Source of the DNA: Thermoplasmata archaeon | GTDB taxonomy: Archaea > Thermoplasmatota > Thermoplasmata > Lutacidiplasmatales > UBA184 | Length of the DNA: 11,210 nt | Assembly: GCA_030040625.1 (NCBI GenBank) | Contig: JASHTI010000077.1 | Span: 1 to 11,210 of the forward strand | Direction: 5' to 3' | Part shown: in pieces, positions 1 to 6,735 of the stretch | Layout of the letters: the number at the start of each line of letters is the position of its first letter | How positions within the stretch are numbered: position 1 is the first letter of the stretch | Translations under genes and position numbers: made by a program | Notes under the pieces: generated by a model | Seen by the model: the letters and a program-made list of their open reading frames with translations, nothing else | What the model was told of the DNA's origin: nothing | Database searches by the model: none

Positions 1-1163
<1,163 letters not shown>

Positions 1164-1186
1164 CGGCCCGCCAGCGGGGACAGGCC

Positions 1187-1193
1187 ATTTAAG
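1187..1193. promoter_or_regulatory. Shared bidirectional TATA box between clpB and pyrD
   Basis: ATTTAAG on plus (CTTAAAT on minus) is the only AT-rich stretch in the 53-bp gap. Its TTAA core is centred at 1190.5, about 27 bp from the pyrD GTG (1217) and about 27 bp from the clpB ATG (1163). Archaeal TATA boxes sit about 26 bp upstream of the transcription start, so both genes would be transcribed with little or no leader. No second box was seen for either direction. Function in both directions is inferred. Confidence 0.65.
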
Positions 1194-1216
1194 CGCGGCT
1201 CCTGTCGAGGGAGTCG

Positions 1217-2149
1217 GTGGGCGACCTCACCGTCCGCATCGCCGGCGTCGAGCTGCGGAACCCGTTCATCCTCGCCTCCGGTATCTGGGGGGAGAGCGGG
1301 GTCTCCCTCGCGGGCGCCTGGAAGGCCGGCGCCGGCGCCGTCGTCACGAAGTCGATCGGCTCGGTGCCGCGCCCCGGCTATCCGAACCCGACGATCGAGA
1401 CGTACGAGCGGTGGGGGATGCTCAACGCGATGGGCCTCCCGAATCCGGGGATCGACGAGTACCCCCGGGAGATCGCGGCGGCGCGGGAGGCGGGGGCCAC
1501 CGTCATCGGCTCCGTCTTCGGAGGCGACGCCCAGGAGTTCGCGACGCTCGCCGAGCGTATCGCAGGGACCGGCGTCGCGGCGGTCGAACTGAACCTCAGC
1601 TGCCCGCACGCCGAGGGCTACGGCACCGAGGTCGGCGGGACGCCCGAGGCCGTCGCCGAGATCGTCCGGGCCGTCGTCGCTCGGGTGTCGGTGCCGGTGA
1701 TCGCGAAGATCACCCCCAACTCGGCCGACCCCGCGGCGCTCGCCGTCGCCGCCGAGCGCGCGGGCGCCCGAGCGGTGAGCGCGATCAACACGCTGCGCGC
1801 GCTGGCGATCGACGTGACCCTGCGCCGCCCGGTCCTGGCCCACGGCCTCGGGGGCCTGAGCGGCGCCGCGATCAAGCCGGTCGGGCTGGCCTGCGTCTGG
1901 CAGATCGCCGCGCGGGTGTCGATCCCGGTGATCGGGATCGGCGGGGTCCGCACCGCCGAGGACGCGCTCGAGTACCTGATGGCCGGCGCGAGCGCGGTGC
2001 AACTCGGTACCGCCGTGGCGTTCGACGGCATCGAGGTATTCGGGCGGCTCAGCGCCGGCCTCTCGAACCTGCTCGACCGCGAGGGGATCCCGAGCGCGGG
2101 GGCGGCCGTCGGGCTCGCGCGCGGTTCGGCGGGCGCCTCCGCGCGCTGA
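1217..2149 (+). CDS. pyrD: Dihydroorotate dehydrogenase, class 1 catalytic subunit
   Basis: This FMN enzyme oxidises dihydroorotate to orotate, the fourth step of de novo UMP synthesis. In the class 1B form the electrons pass to PyrK and NAD+. The protein has 310 residues, normal for PyrD, and is a TIM barrel. Visible motifs are TKSIG (44-48), substrate-site NAMGLPNPG (70-78), NLSCP (126-130) with Cys129 as the expected class 1 catalytic base, VIAKITPN (161-168) with the FMN-contacting Lys164, the INT turn at 190-192, GLSG (212-215), IGIGG (239-243) and GASAVQLGTA (257-266) for FMN phosphate. The GTG start places the conserved N-terminus correctly and lies about 27 bp from a TATA box. A PyrK gene 784 bp downstream supports class 1B. 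The last 101 bp overlap a convergent methyltransferase gene. Confidence 0.95.
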   Translation: MGDLTVRIAGVELRNPFILASGIWGESGVSLAGAWKAGAGAVVTKSIGSVPRPGYPNPTIETYERWGMLNAMGLPNPGIDEYPREIAAAREAGATVIGSVFGGDAQEFATLAERIAGTGVAAVELNLSCPHAEGYGTEVGGTPEAVAEIVRAVVARVSVPVIAKITPNSADPAALAVAAERAGARAVSAINTLRALAIDVTLRRPVLAHGLGGLSGAAIKPVGLACVWQIAARVSIPVIGIGGVRTAEDALEYLMAGASAVQLGTAVAFDGIEVFGRLSAGLSNLLDREGIPSAGAAVGLARGSAGASAR

Positions 2150-2846
2150 CGCCCTGAGCCGGCTCGCCGGCCGGCCGGACCGCCCGGGAGGGCCTCCCGG
2201 CGCTCGGCCGCTGCGCCTTCGGGAGGAACGTGAACAGCCGGAGCCCGCGGCGGAAGGGGAGGGGGGCCGAACGGAGCCGGTGGGCGCCGACGGCGGCGGT
2301 CGAGCCGCGGACGGTCCGAAAGGCGAGCTCCGCGAAGCCCGCCTCGACGAACCAGCGGCGGATCGTCGGCGTGAGGTCCGGAGGGAACCGACCGCGGGTC
2401 CAGATGACGGTCCCCCCGCGGGCGCAGAGCCGGGGGAGCTCGGCGATCGTCCGGGCGACGTCCCGGTCGCTGACGTTCCCGAAGATCCCGCAGGCGAGCA
2501 CCAGCTGGGCCGGCACGGCGGGGGCCCCCGAGGTGCTTCGCGAGGCGTCGCCCCGCACGAAACGCAGACGGGAGAGGCCGAGGGCCGCCAGCCGTTGCCG
2601 GCCCCTCGCGACGAGCGCGCGTTCGCGATCGATGAGGAGTCCCTCGACCTCCCGCGCCCGAGGGTGGTCGGCGAGGACCCCCAGAATGTCCCGACCGTCC
2701 CCTGCGCAGAGGCTCAGGAGGCGGATCCGGCCCCGCGGCGCGTGATCCAGTGCGCTCCGGATGAGCCGACGCACGATCGCCAGGCGGCGGGCCAGGCGAG
2801 AGCCCGGTCGGTACCCCTCGTGCCAGGCGACCCACTCGCGGCTCAT
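2049..2846 (-). CDS. Class I SAM-dependent methyltransferase, substrate unknown
   Basis: The 265-residue protein starts at ATG 2846. Residues about 40-207 form a Rossmann-type methyltransferase domain: motif I LLSLCAGDGRDI (43-54), an acidic post-strand site LLIDRERA (70-77), FVRGDAS (96-102), LVLACGIFGNVSD (115-127), and GGTVIWTRGRFPPDLTP (144-160). The pattern WxxWHxxY near the N-terminus, the GIFGN and DLTP segments and the ending RLFTF (203-207) resemble, from memory, a small-molecule methyltransferase family common in Actinobacteria. That is recognition, not a search result. Residues about 208-265 are Arg/Pro-rich and mirror high-GC readthrough into antisense pyrD, so the useful protein may end near 207. 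The gene faces opposite to both neighbours and separates pyrD from pyrK. A weak GTTAG element near 2871-2876 sits about 26 bp upstream of the start. Substrate and role are unknown. Confidence 0.8.
   Translation of the reverse strand: MSREWVAWHEGYRPGSRLARRLAIVRRLIRSALDHAPRGRIRLLSLCAGDGRDILGVLADHPRAREVEGLLIDRERALVARGRQRLAALGLSRLRFVRGDASRSTSGAPAVPAQLVLACGIFGNVSDRDVARTIAELPRLCARGGTVIWTRGRFPPDLTPTIRRWFVEAGFAELAFRTVRGSTAAVGAHRLRSAPLPFRRGLRLFTFLPKAQRPSAGRPSRAVRPAGEPAQGVSARRRPPNRARARRPPPRSGSPRGRAGSRGRR
2184..2200. repeat. Short perfect hairpin between the pyrD stop and the methyltransferase domain end
   Basis: CCGGGAG (2184-2190) pairs with CTCCCGG (2194-2200) around a 3-base loop, 35 bp after the pyrD stop and just outside the conserved methyltransferase domain. 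It could help end convergent transcription, but no T-run follows on either strand, and archaeal intrinsic termination mainly needs T-runs. A chance palindrome is possible in DNA this GC-rich. Confidence 0.3.
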
Positions 2847-2903
2847 GCCCCCGGGAGGAAACCGCGGCTCCTAACGCCGGCGCCGCCGCGCGCGGGCGCG
2901 TGA

Positions 2904-2911
2904 CCCTATGA
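2904..2911 (+). promoter_or_regulatory. Putative TATA box of pyrK
   Basis: CCTATGAA is the most AT-rich element between the methyltransferase start and pyrK. Its centre, about 2908, lies 26 bp from the pyrK GTG at 2934, the spacing of a leaderless archaeal promoter. It is a poor match to a TATA consensus, so the call depends mostly on position. Confidence 0.45.
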
Positions 2912-2933
2912 AGGGCGCGTTTCTCGCTACCCC

Positions 2934-3710
2934 GTGCGCGAGGTCGTGCCGGTGGTCGAGCGGGTCCAGGAGACCCCTTCCACGGTGACCCTCCGGTTCG
3001 ACTTCGCTCCCGTCGCAGCCCCCGGGCAGTTCGTAATGCTGTGGATCCCGGGGGACGACGAGCTGCCGATGTCGCTCTCGTACACCGACGGCCCGCGCAA
3101 GGGGGTCACTGTGAAGGCGATGGGGGACACCAGCCGCCGCGTCCTCGGGCTGGGCGCCGGGACGCGGATCGGGGTCCGCGGGCCGTACGGCCGAGCGTTC
3201 GACCTGAGCCCCCGCCGCCTGCTCGTGGTGGCCGGTGGCTCGGGCGCGGCCGTGCTCGCCCCCGCGGCGGCGGAAGCGCGACAGCGCGGCGCTTCGGTCA
3301 CGGTCGCCCTCGGCGCGACCACCGCCCCCGAACTGCTGTTCGCGGAGCGCTTCCGGGCGATGGGGGCCGAGGTGGTGGAGGCGACGGACGACGGGAGCGC
3401 GGGCACCCGGGGGTTCGTCACCGGGCCGACCGCGCGCCTGCTCGGCGAGAGGCCGTTCGACGCCGTCTGGACCTGCGGCCCGGAAGTGATGATGCTGAAG
3501 GTCGTCGAGGCGGCCCGGAGTCGCGGGGTCCCCACGTTCTGCTCGGTGGAACGGCACATGAAGTGCGCGCTCGGGATGTGCGACGCCTGCGCGCTCGGCC
3601 CGTTCCACGTCTGCACGGACGGACCGGTCTTCGAGGCCGGGCGGCTGCTCGGCGAGACGGAGTTCGGCCGTTTCCATCGGGACCCGAGCGGCCGAAGGCT
3701 CCCGGGCTAG
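2934..3710 (+). CDS. pyrK: Dihydroorotate dehydrogenase electron-transfer subunit (FAD, 2Fe-2S)
   Basis: PyrK carries electrons from the FMN of PyrD through a 2Fe-2S cluster and FAD to NAD+, making a class 1B enzyme. The 258-residue protein belongs to the ferredoxin-reductase fold: an FAD-binding beta barrel (about 1-92) with LPMSLSYTD (44-52), then the pyridine-nucleotide domain beginning LLVVAGGSGAAVL (96-108) and TCGPEVMM (180-187). At the C-terminus Cys211, 216, 219 and 227 (C-x4-C-x2-C-x7-C) followed by DGPVF form the cluster-binding loop. The last spacing is shorter than the C-x14-C I recall for Lactococcus PyrK, but resembles other archaeal homologues I recall. An extra Cys203 is nearby. 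GTG 2934 matches both the start of homology and the TATA spacing. Paralogous reductase subunits share this fold, but pyrD nearby makes PyrK the best call. Confidence 0.92.
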   Translation: MREVVPVVERVQETPSTVTLRFDFAPVAAPGQFVMLWIPGDDELPMSLSYTDGPRKGVTVKAMGDTSRRVLGLGAGTRIGVRGPYGRAFDLSPRRLLVVAGGSGAAVLAPAAAEARQRGASVTVALGATTAPELLFAERFRAMGAEVVEATDDGSAGTRGFVTGPTARLLGERPFDAVWTCGPEVMMLKVVEAARSRGVPTFCSVERHMKCALGMCDACALGPFHVCTDGPVFEAGRLLGETEFGRFHRDPSGRRLPG

Positions 3711-3716
3711 TCGTCG

Positions 3717-3746
3717 AGCGCTCGCCGGGGCGCCGTCAGCGCTCGC
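3717..3746 (+). repeat. Pair of 9-bp direct repeats upstream of the pyrG promoter
   Basis: AGCGCTCGC occurs at 3717-3725 and again at 3738-3746, exactly 21 bp apart (two helical turns), with CGTC just before each copy (separated by one extra G in the first). Each copy contains the palindrome AGCGCT. The pair begins seven bases after the pyrK stop and ends 22 bp before the pyrG TATA-like box. The arrangement resembles a regulator site, but GC-rich DNA produces such repeats by chance fairly often. Confidence 0.4.
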
Positions 3747-3768
3747 GCGCGCGGACGTTCGGCACAGA

Positions 3769-3775
3769 CTTTATG
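3769..3775 (+). promoter_or_regulatory. Putative TATA box of the pyrG-aspS-mcm unit
   Basis: CTTTATG stands out in the otherwise very GC-rich 98-bp gap between pyrK and pyrG. It predicts transcription starting near 3798, giving a leader of about 10 bases before the GTG at 3809. The box contains an in-frame ATG (3773), and its position argues against using that ATG as the start codon. Confidence 0.55.
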
Positions 3776-3808
3776 CGCGAGGTCCGGTACGCGCGGCGGG
3801 GTTCTGCG

Positions 3809-5443
3809 GTGAAGGTTCTGGTCGTCAGCGGCGGCGTGATCTCCGGCCTCGGCAAGGGGATCACGACGTCGTCGCTCGGCCGCCTCTTGAAGGCGCGCGG
3901 GATCCCGGTAACGATCGTCAAGATCGACCCGTACCTCAACGTCGACGCGGGGACGATGAACCCGTACCAGCACGGCGAGGTCTTCGTGCTGGACGACGGC
4001 ACGGAGGCGGACCTCGACCTGGGGAACTACGAGCGGTTCCTGGGCCAGAGCCTCTCCGGCGGGCACAACCTGACGACGGGCAAGATCTACCGGTCGGTGA
4101 TCGACAAGGAGCGCCGCGGCGACTACCTCGGCAACACCGTTCAGATCATCCCGCACGTCACCGGCGAGATCAAGCGGACGATCCGGGAGCTCGCGGAGGC
4201 GAACGGCGCCGAGGTGATCCTGGTCGAGGTCGGCGGGACGGTCGGCGACATCGAATCGATGCCGTTCCTCGAGGCGCTCCGGGAGCTCTCCTACGAGGTC
4301 GGCGAGGGCCACATGGCGTTCGTCCATACGACGCTGGTGCCGGTCGTCGGCCCGGTCGGCGAGGCGAAGACCAAGCCGACGCAGCACTCCGTGCGCGAGC
4401 TCCGCGCGATCGGGATCCGCCCGAACGTGATCATCGCGCGCGGCCCGGCGCCGCTGAGCCCCGACATCAAGGCGAAGATCTCCCTCTTCTGCGACGTCCC
4501 CCCCGAGGCGGTCATCTCGGTGCCGGACCAGGCGACGATCTACGAGGTCCCCCTCGTGCTCGAGGCGCAGGGGGTCGGTCCTCTGCTGGCGCGGCTCCTG
4601 CGCCTGCCGGACCGCGAGCCCGAGTACGCGGCGTGGAAGGAGTTCCTCGCGACGTACCGACGCGCCGACCGACCGATCGAGATCGCCGTCGTCGGCAAGT
4701 ACACGGAGCTGCGGGACGCCTACCTCTCGCACGCCGAGGCGTTCCACCACTGCCAGGGCCACCTCGGGGTCGAGGTCGGGATGCAGTGGTACGACGCCGA
4801 GGACCTGACCCGGAACCCCGCGCTGCTCGGGCGCATCGCGCGATCGGACGGCCTCCTCGTCCCCGGAGGCTTCGGGGCGCGGGGCGTCGAGGGGAAGGTC
4901 CAGGCGATCGAGCTCGCCCGGCGCGAGCAGATCCCGTTCCTCGGCGTCTGCTACGGATTCCAGATGGCGGCCGTCGAGCTGGCGCGCAACGTCCTGGGAC
5001 TCGCCGAGGCGAACACCACCGAGGTCGCCCCCGCCACGCCGGAGCCGGTCGTCTGCCTGCTCGAGGAGCAGAAGACGCTCCCCGGGCTCGGCGGCACGAT
5101 GCGCCTCGGTGCCCAGAAGGTCCTTCTCACCCCCGACTCGGCCCTCGCCCGGCTGTACGGGAAGACCGAGCTGTGGGAGCGGCACCGCCACCGCTACGAG
5201 ATCAATCCGAAGTACCTCGAGCGCTTCGCGGCGGCCGGCCTCTCCGTCGCCGGGATGTCGGTCGACGGCCGCGTCGAGGCGTTCGAGCTCGCCGGCCACC
5301 CGTTCTTCTTCGGCGTCCAGTACCATCCTGAGTTCCTTTCGCGTCCGGAGTCGCCGCACCCGCTCTACCTGGGGCTCGTGCGCGCCGCGGTCGCCCGCAA
5401 GGAGGTCGCTCCGCGTGCCGCTCCCGCGCCGGCTGTCGCGTGA
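3809..5443 (+). CDS. pyrG: CTP synthase (glutamine-hydrolysing)
   Basis: PyrG converts UTP to CTP using ATP and ammonia from glutamine, the last step of pyrimidine nucleotide synthesis. The 544-residue protein has the usual two domains. The synthase domain (about 1-270) shows SGGVISGLGKGI (7-18, ATP P-loop), KIDPYLNVDAGTMNP (38-52), magnesium ligands expected at Asp71 and Glu140, and GPVGEAKTKPTQHS (181-194, UTP site). The class I glutaminase domain (about 288-530) shows the oxyanion-hole segment VPGGFG (351-356), nucleophile Cys381 in GVCYGFQ, ERHRHRYE (457-464) and the catalytic His506/Glu508 in YHPEF. The start at GTG 3809 (MKVLVVSGG) matches the family N-terminus. An in-frame ATG at 3773 would add 12 residues but overlaps the TATA-like box. 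The gene heads a unit with aspS and mcm. Its Ala/Pro-rich tail (about 531-544) carries the aspS ribosome-binding site and start. Confidence 0.97.
   Translation: MKVLVVSGGVISGLGKGITTSSLGRLLKARGIPVTIVKIDPYLNVDAGTMNPYQHGEVFVLDDGTEADLDLGNYERFLGQSLSGGHNLTTGKIYRSVIDKERRGDYLGNTVQIIPHVTGEIKRTIRELAEANGAEVILVEVGGTVGDIESMPFLEALRELSYEVGEGHMAFVHTTLVPVVGPVGEAKTKPTQHSVRELRAIGIRPNVIIARGPAPLSPDIKAKISLFCDVPPEAVISVPDQATIYEVPLVLEAQGVGPLLARLLRLPDREPEYAAWKEFLATYRRADRPIEIAVVGKYTELRDAYLSHAEAFHHCQGHLGVEVGMQWYDAEDLTRNPALLGRIARSDGLLVPGGFGARGVEGKVQAIELARREQIPFLGVCYGFQMAAVELARNVLGLAEANTTEVAPATPEPVVCLLEEQKTLPGLGGTMRLGAQKVLLTPDSALARLYGKTELWERHRHRYEINPKYLERFAAAGLSVAGMSVDGRVEAFELAGHPFFFGVQYHPEFLSRPESPHPLYLGLVRAAVARKEVAPRAAPAPAVA
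5399..5406 (+). promoter_or_regulatory. Strong Shine-Dalgarno site for aspS inside pyrG
   Basis: AAGGAGGT lies in the last codons of pyrG, 8 bases before GTG 5415. It is a near-perfect complement to the usual 16S rRNA 3' end and decides the aspS start, because no other standard start codon lies nearby in frame. Confidence 0.8.
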
Positions 5444-6725
5444 GCTCGCCGAGCGGGACGGCGAGGCCGTCCGGATCGCCGGCCACCTCGAGGAGTACCG
5501 CGCGCTCGGCGGGGTCGCCTTCGCGCTCGTCCGGGACGGCAGCGGCACGACCCAGGTCACGCTGAAGAAGGGGACGACCGAGCCCGCCCTCTTCACGACC
5601 CTGGAGGGGCTCGCCCGCGAGTCGGTCGTCGAGGTCGAGGGGACGGTTCAGCGCTCCGCCAAGTCCCGCCGTGGCGTCGAGCTGCTGCCGTTCCGCGTGA
5701 CGCCGCTCTCGGTGGCGGAGGTCCCGCTGCCGCTCGGCGTCGTCGACAAGGTCTCCGCGGACCTCAACACCCGGCTCGACCACCGCGTCCTCGACCTGCG
5801 CAAACCGGCGGTCCGGGCGATCTTCGAGCTGCGGGCCGAGCTGCTGGCGGCGCTGCGCACCGCGTTCGTCCAGCGGGGCTTCCTCGAGATCGAGACCCCG
5901 AAGCTGCTCCGCCAGGGCGCCGAGGGCGGGGCGACGCTGTTCGCGGTCGACTACTTCGGCACGAAGGCCTACCTCGCGCAGAGCCCGCAGCTGTACAAGC
6001 AGATGCTGATCGGCGCCGGCTTCGAGCGGGTCTTCGAGATCGCCCCGGTCTTCCGCGCGGAGCCGTCGGACACCGTCCGCCACGTCACGGAGCTGACGAT
6101 GCTCGACGGGGAGATCGGCTACGTCACCGACCCCGAGGAGATCCGCGCGGTCCTCGAGGGGATCGTCGTCGACGCGGTCGAAGGAACCCGCAAGGCGCTC
6201 GCCGCCCGGGGCTCGCCGCTCAGCGAGCGGTTCCCGACGATCGTACAGCCGTTCCCCCGGATCCCGTTCGACCAGGCGGAGTCCTGGCTCGGCCGCCCGG
6301 GCGCCGGACGCGACTTCTCGACCGAAGAGGAGAAGGCGATCGGCGAGCGCGTCGAGCGGGAGCTCCACGCCCCGTTCTACTTCCTGACCGACTACCCGAC
6401 CGTCGTCAAGCAGTCGACGTTCTACGCGTGGCGTCGGGACGACGACCCGAGCAAGACCGGCTACTTCGACCTCGGCTACCGCGGGCTCGAGATCGCGAGC
6501 GGCGGGCGGCGGGAGCACCGGTACGACCGGCTCCTCGAGAACATTCGCGGCGCCGGCCTCGACCCGGCGAGTTTCCCGGGCTACCTCGAGGCGTTCCGGT
6601 TCGGGATGCCCCCGCACGGCGGCTGGGGCCTCGGGATCGACCGGCTGGTCCAGGCGCTCGCCGAACTCCCCAATATACGGGAGGGCCGCCTCTTCCCGCG
6701 CGACCGCTACCGCCTCGAGCCGTAG
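5415..6725 (+). CDS. aspS: Aspartyl-tRNA synthetase (archaeal-type, class IIb)
   Basis: AspRS charges tRNA-Asp with aspartate, and non-discriminating forms also charge tRNA-Asn. The 436 residues match the compact archaeal form, which lacks the bacterial GAD insertion. The N-terminal OB-fold anticodon-binding domain (about 1-105) is followed by the class II catalytic core: motif 1 around FLEIETPKLL, the substrate segment LAQSPQLYKQM, motif 2 FEIAPVFRAE with the flexible loop after it, LEIASGGRREHR, and motif 3 GWGLGIDRL, ending in NIREGRLFPRDR. GTG 5415 gives 24 residues before the end of the first OB strand, the same as I recall for the Thermococcus enzyme, and a strong ribosome-binding site precedes it. 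It overlaps pyrG by 29 bp, indicating coupled translation. The OB strand reads AGHLEE where archaeal relatives have AGW followed by Trp or His, so tRNA discrimination cannot be read off simply. Confidence 0.96.
   Translation: MPLPRRLSRELAERDGEAVRIAGHLEEYRALGGVAFALVRDGSGTTQVTLKKGTTEPALFTTLEGLARESVVEVEGTVQRSAKSRRGVELLPFRVTPLSVAEVPLPLGVVDKVSADLNTRLDHRVLDLRKPAVRAIFELRAELLAALRTAFVQRGFLEIETPKLLRQGAEGGATLFAVDYFGTKAYLAQSPQLYKQMLIGAGFERVFEIAPVFRAEPSDTVRHVTELTMLDGEIGYVTDPEEIRAVLEGIVVDAVEGTRKALAARGSPLSERFPTIVQPFPRIPFDQAESWLGRPGAGRDFSTEEEKAIGERVERELHAPFYFLTDYPTVVKQSTFYAWRRDDDPSKTGYFDLGYRGLEIASGGRREHRYDRLLENIRGAGLDPASFPGYLEAFRFGMPPHGGWGLGIDRLVQALAELPNIREGRLFPRDRYRLEP
6671..6679 (+). promoter_or_regulatory. 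Possible internal promoter for mcm within aspS
   Basis: CAATATACG is a good TATA-like element inside the Asn-Ile codons (AAT ATA) near the aspS 3' end, where this sequence otherwise strongly prefers AAC and ATC. It would start transcription near 6701, leaving about 35 leader bases before the mcm ATG. Functional use is inferred from base composition alone. Confidence 0.35.
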
Positions 6726-6735
6726 GGGAGCCGCG

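Noticed and set aside
3041..3808. An upstream in-frame extension of CTP synthase by 256 codons.
   Set aside because: It is an alternate frame of pyrK. CTP synthase homology begins at GTG 3809, and a TATA-like box lies just before it.
3773..3808. ATG 3773 as the CTP synthase start.
   Set aside because: It lies within the CTTTATG promoter element and would add 12 residues not expected for the family, so GTG 3809 is preferred. It is not fully excluded.
4949..4960. Tyr in the CTP synthase nucleophile elbow (GVCYGFQ rather than the more common GICLGMQ).
   Set aside because: The residue after the catalytic Cys varies among class I glutaminases, and the Cys, His and Glu of the triad are all present, so loss of activity is not suggested.
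5109..5414. An upstream in-frame extension of AspRS by 102 codons.
   Set aside because: It is pyrG read in the wrong frame. GTG 5415 has a strong ribosome-binding site and gives the archaeal AspRS length.
3707..5596. A long open minus-strand frame opposite pyrG (similar frames lie opposite pyrD, aspS and mcm).
   Set aside because: High-GC genes with G/C third positions leave antisense frames free of stops. These products are Arg/Asp/Leu-rich and show no recognisable domain.
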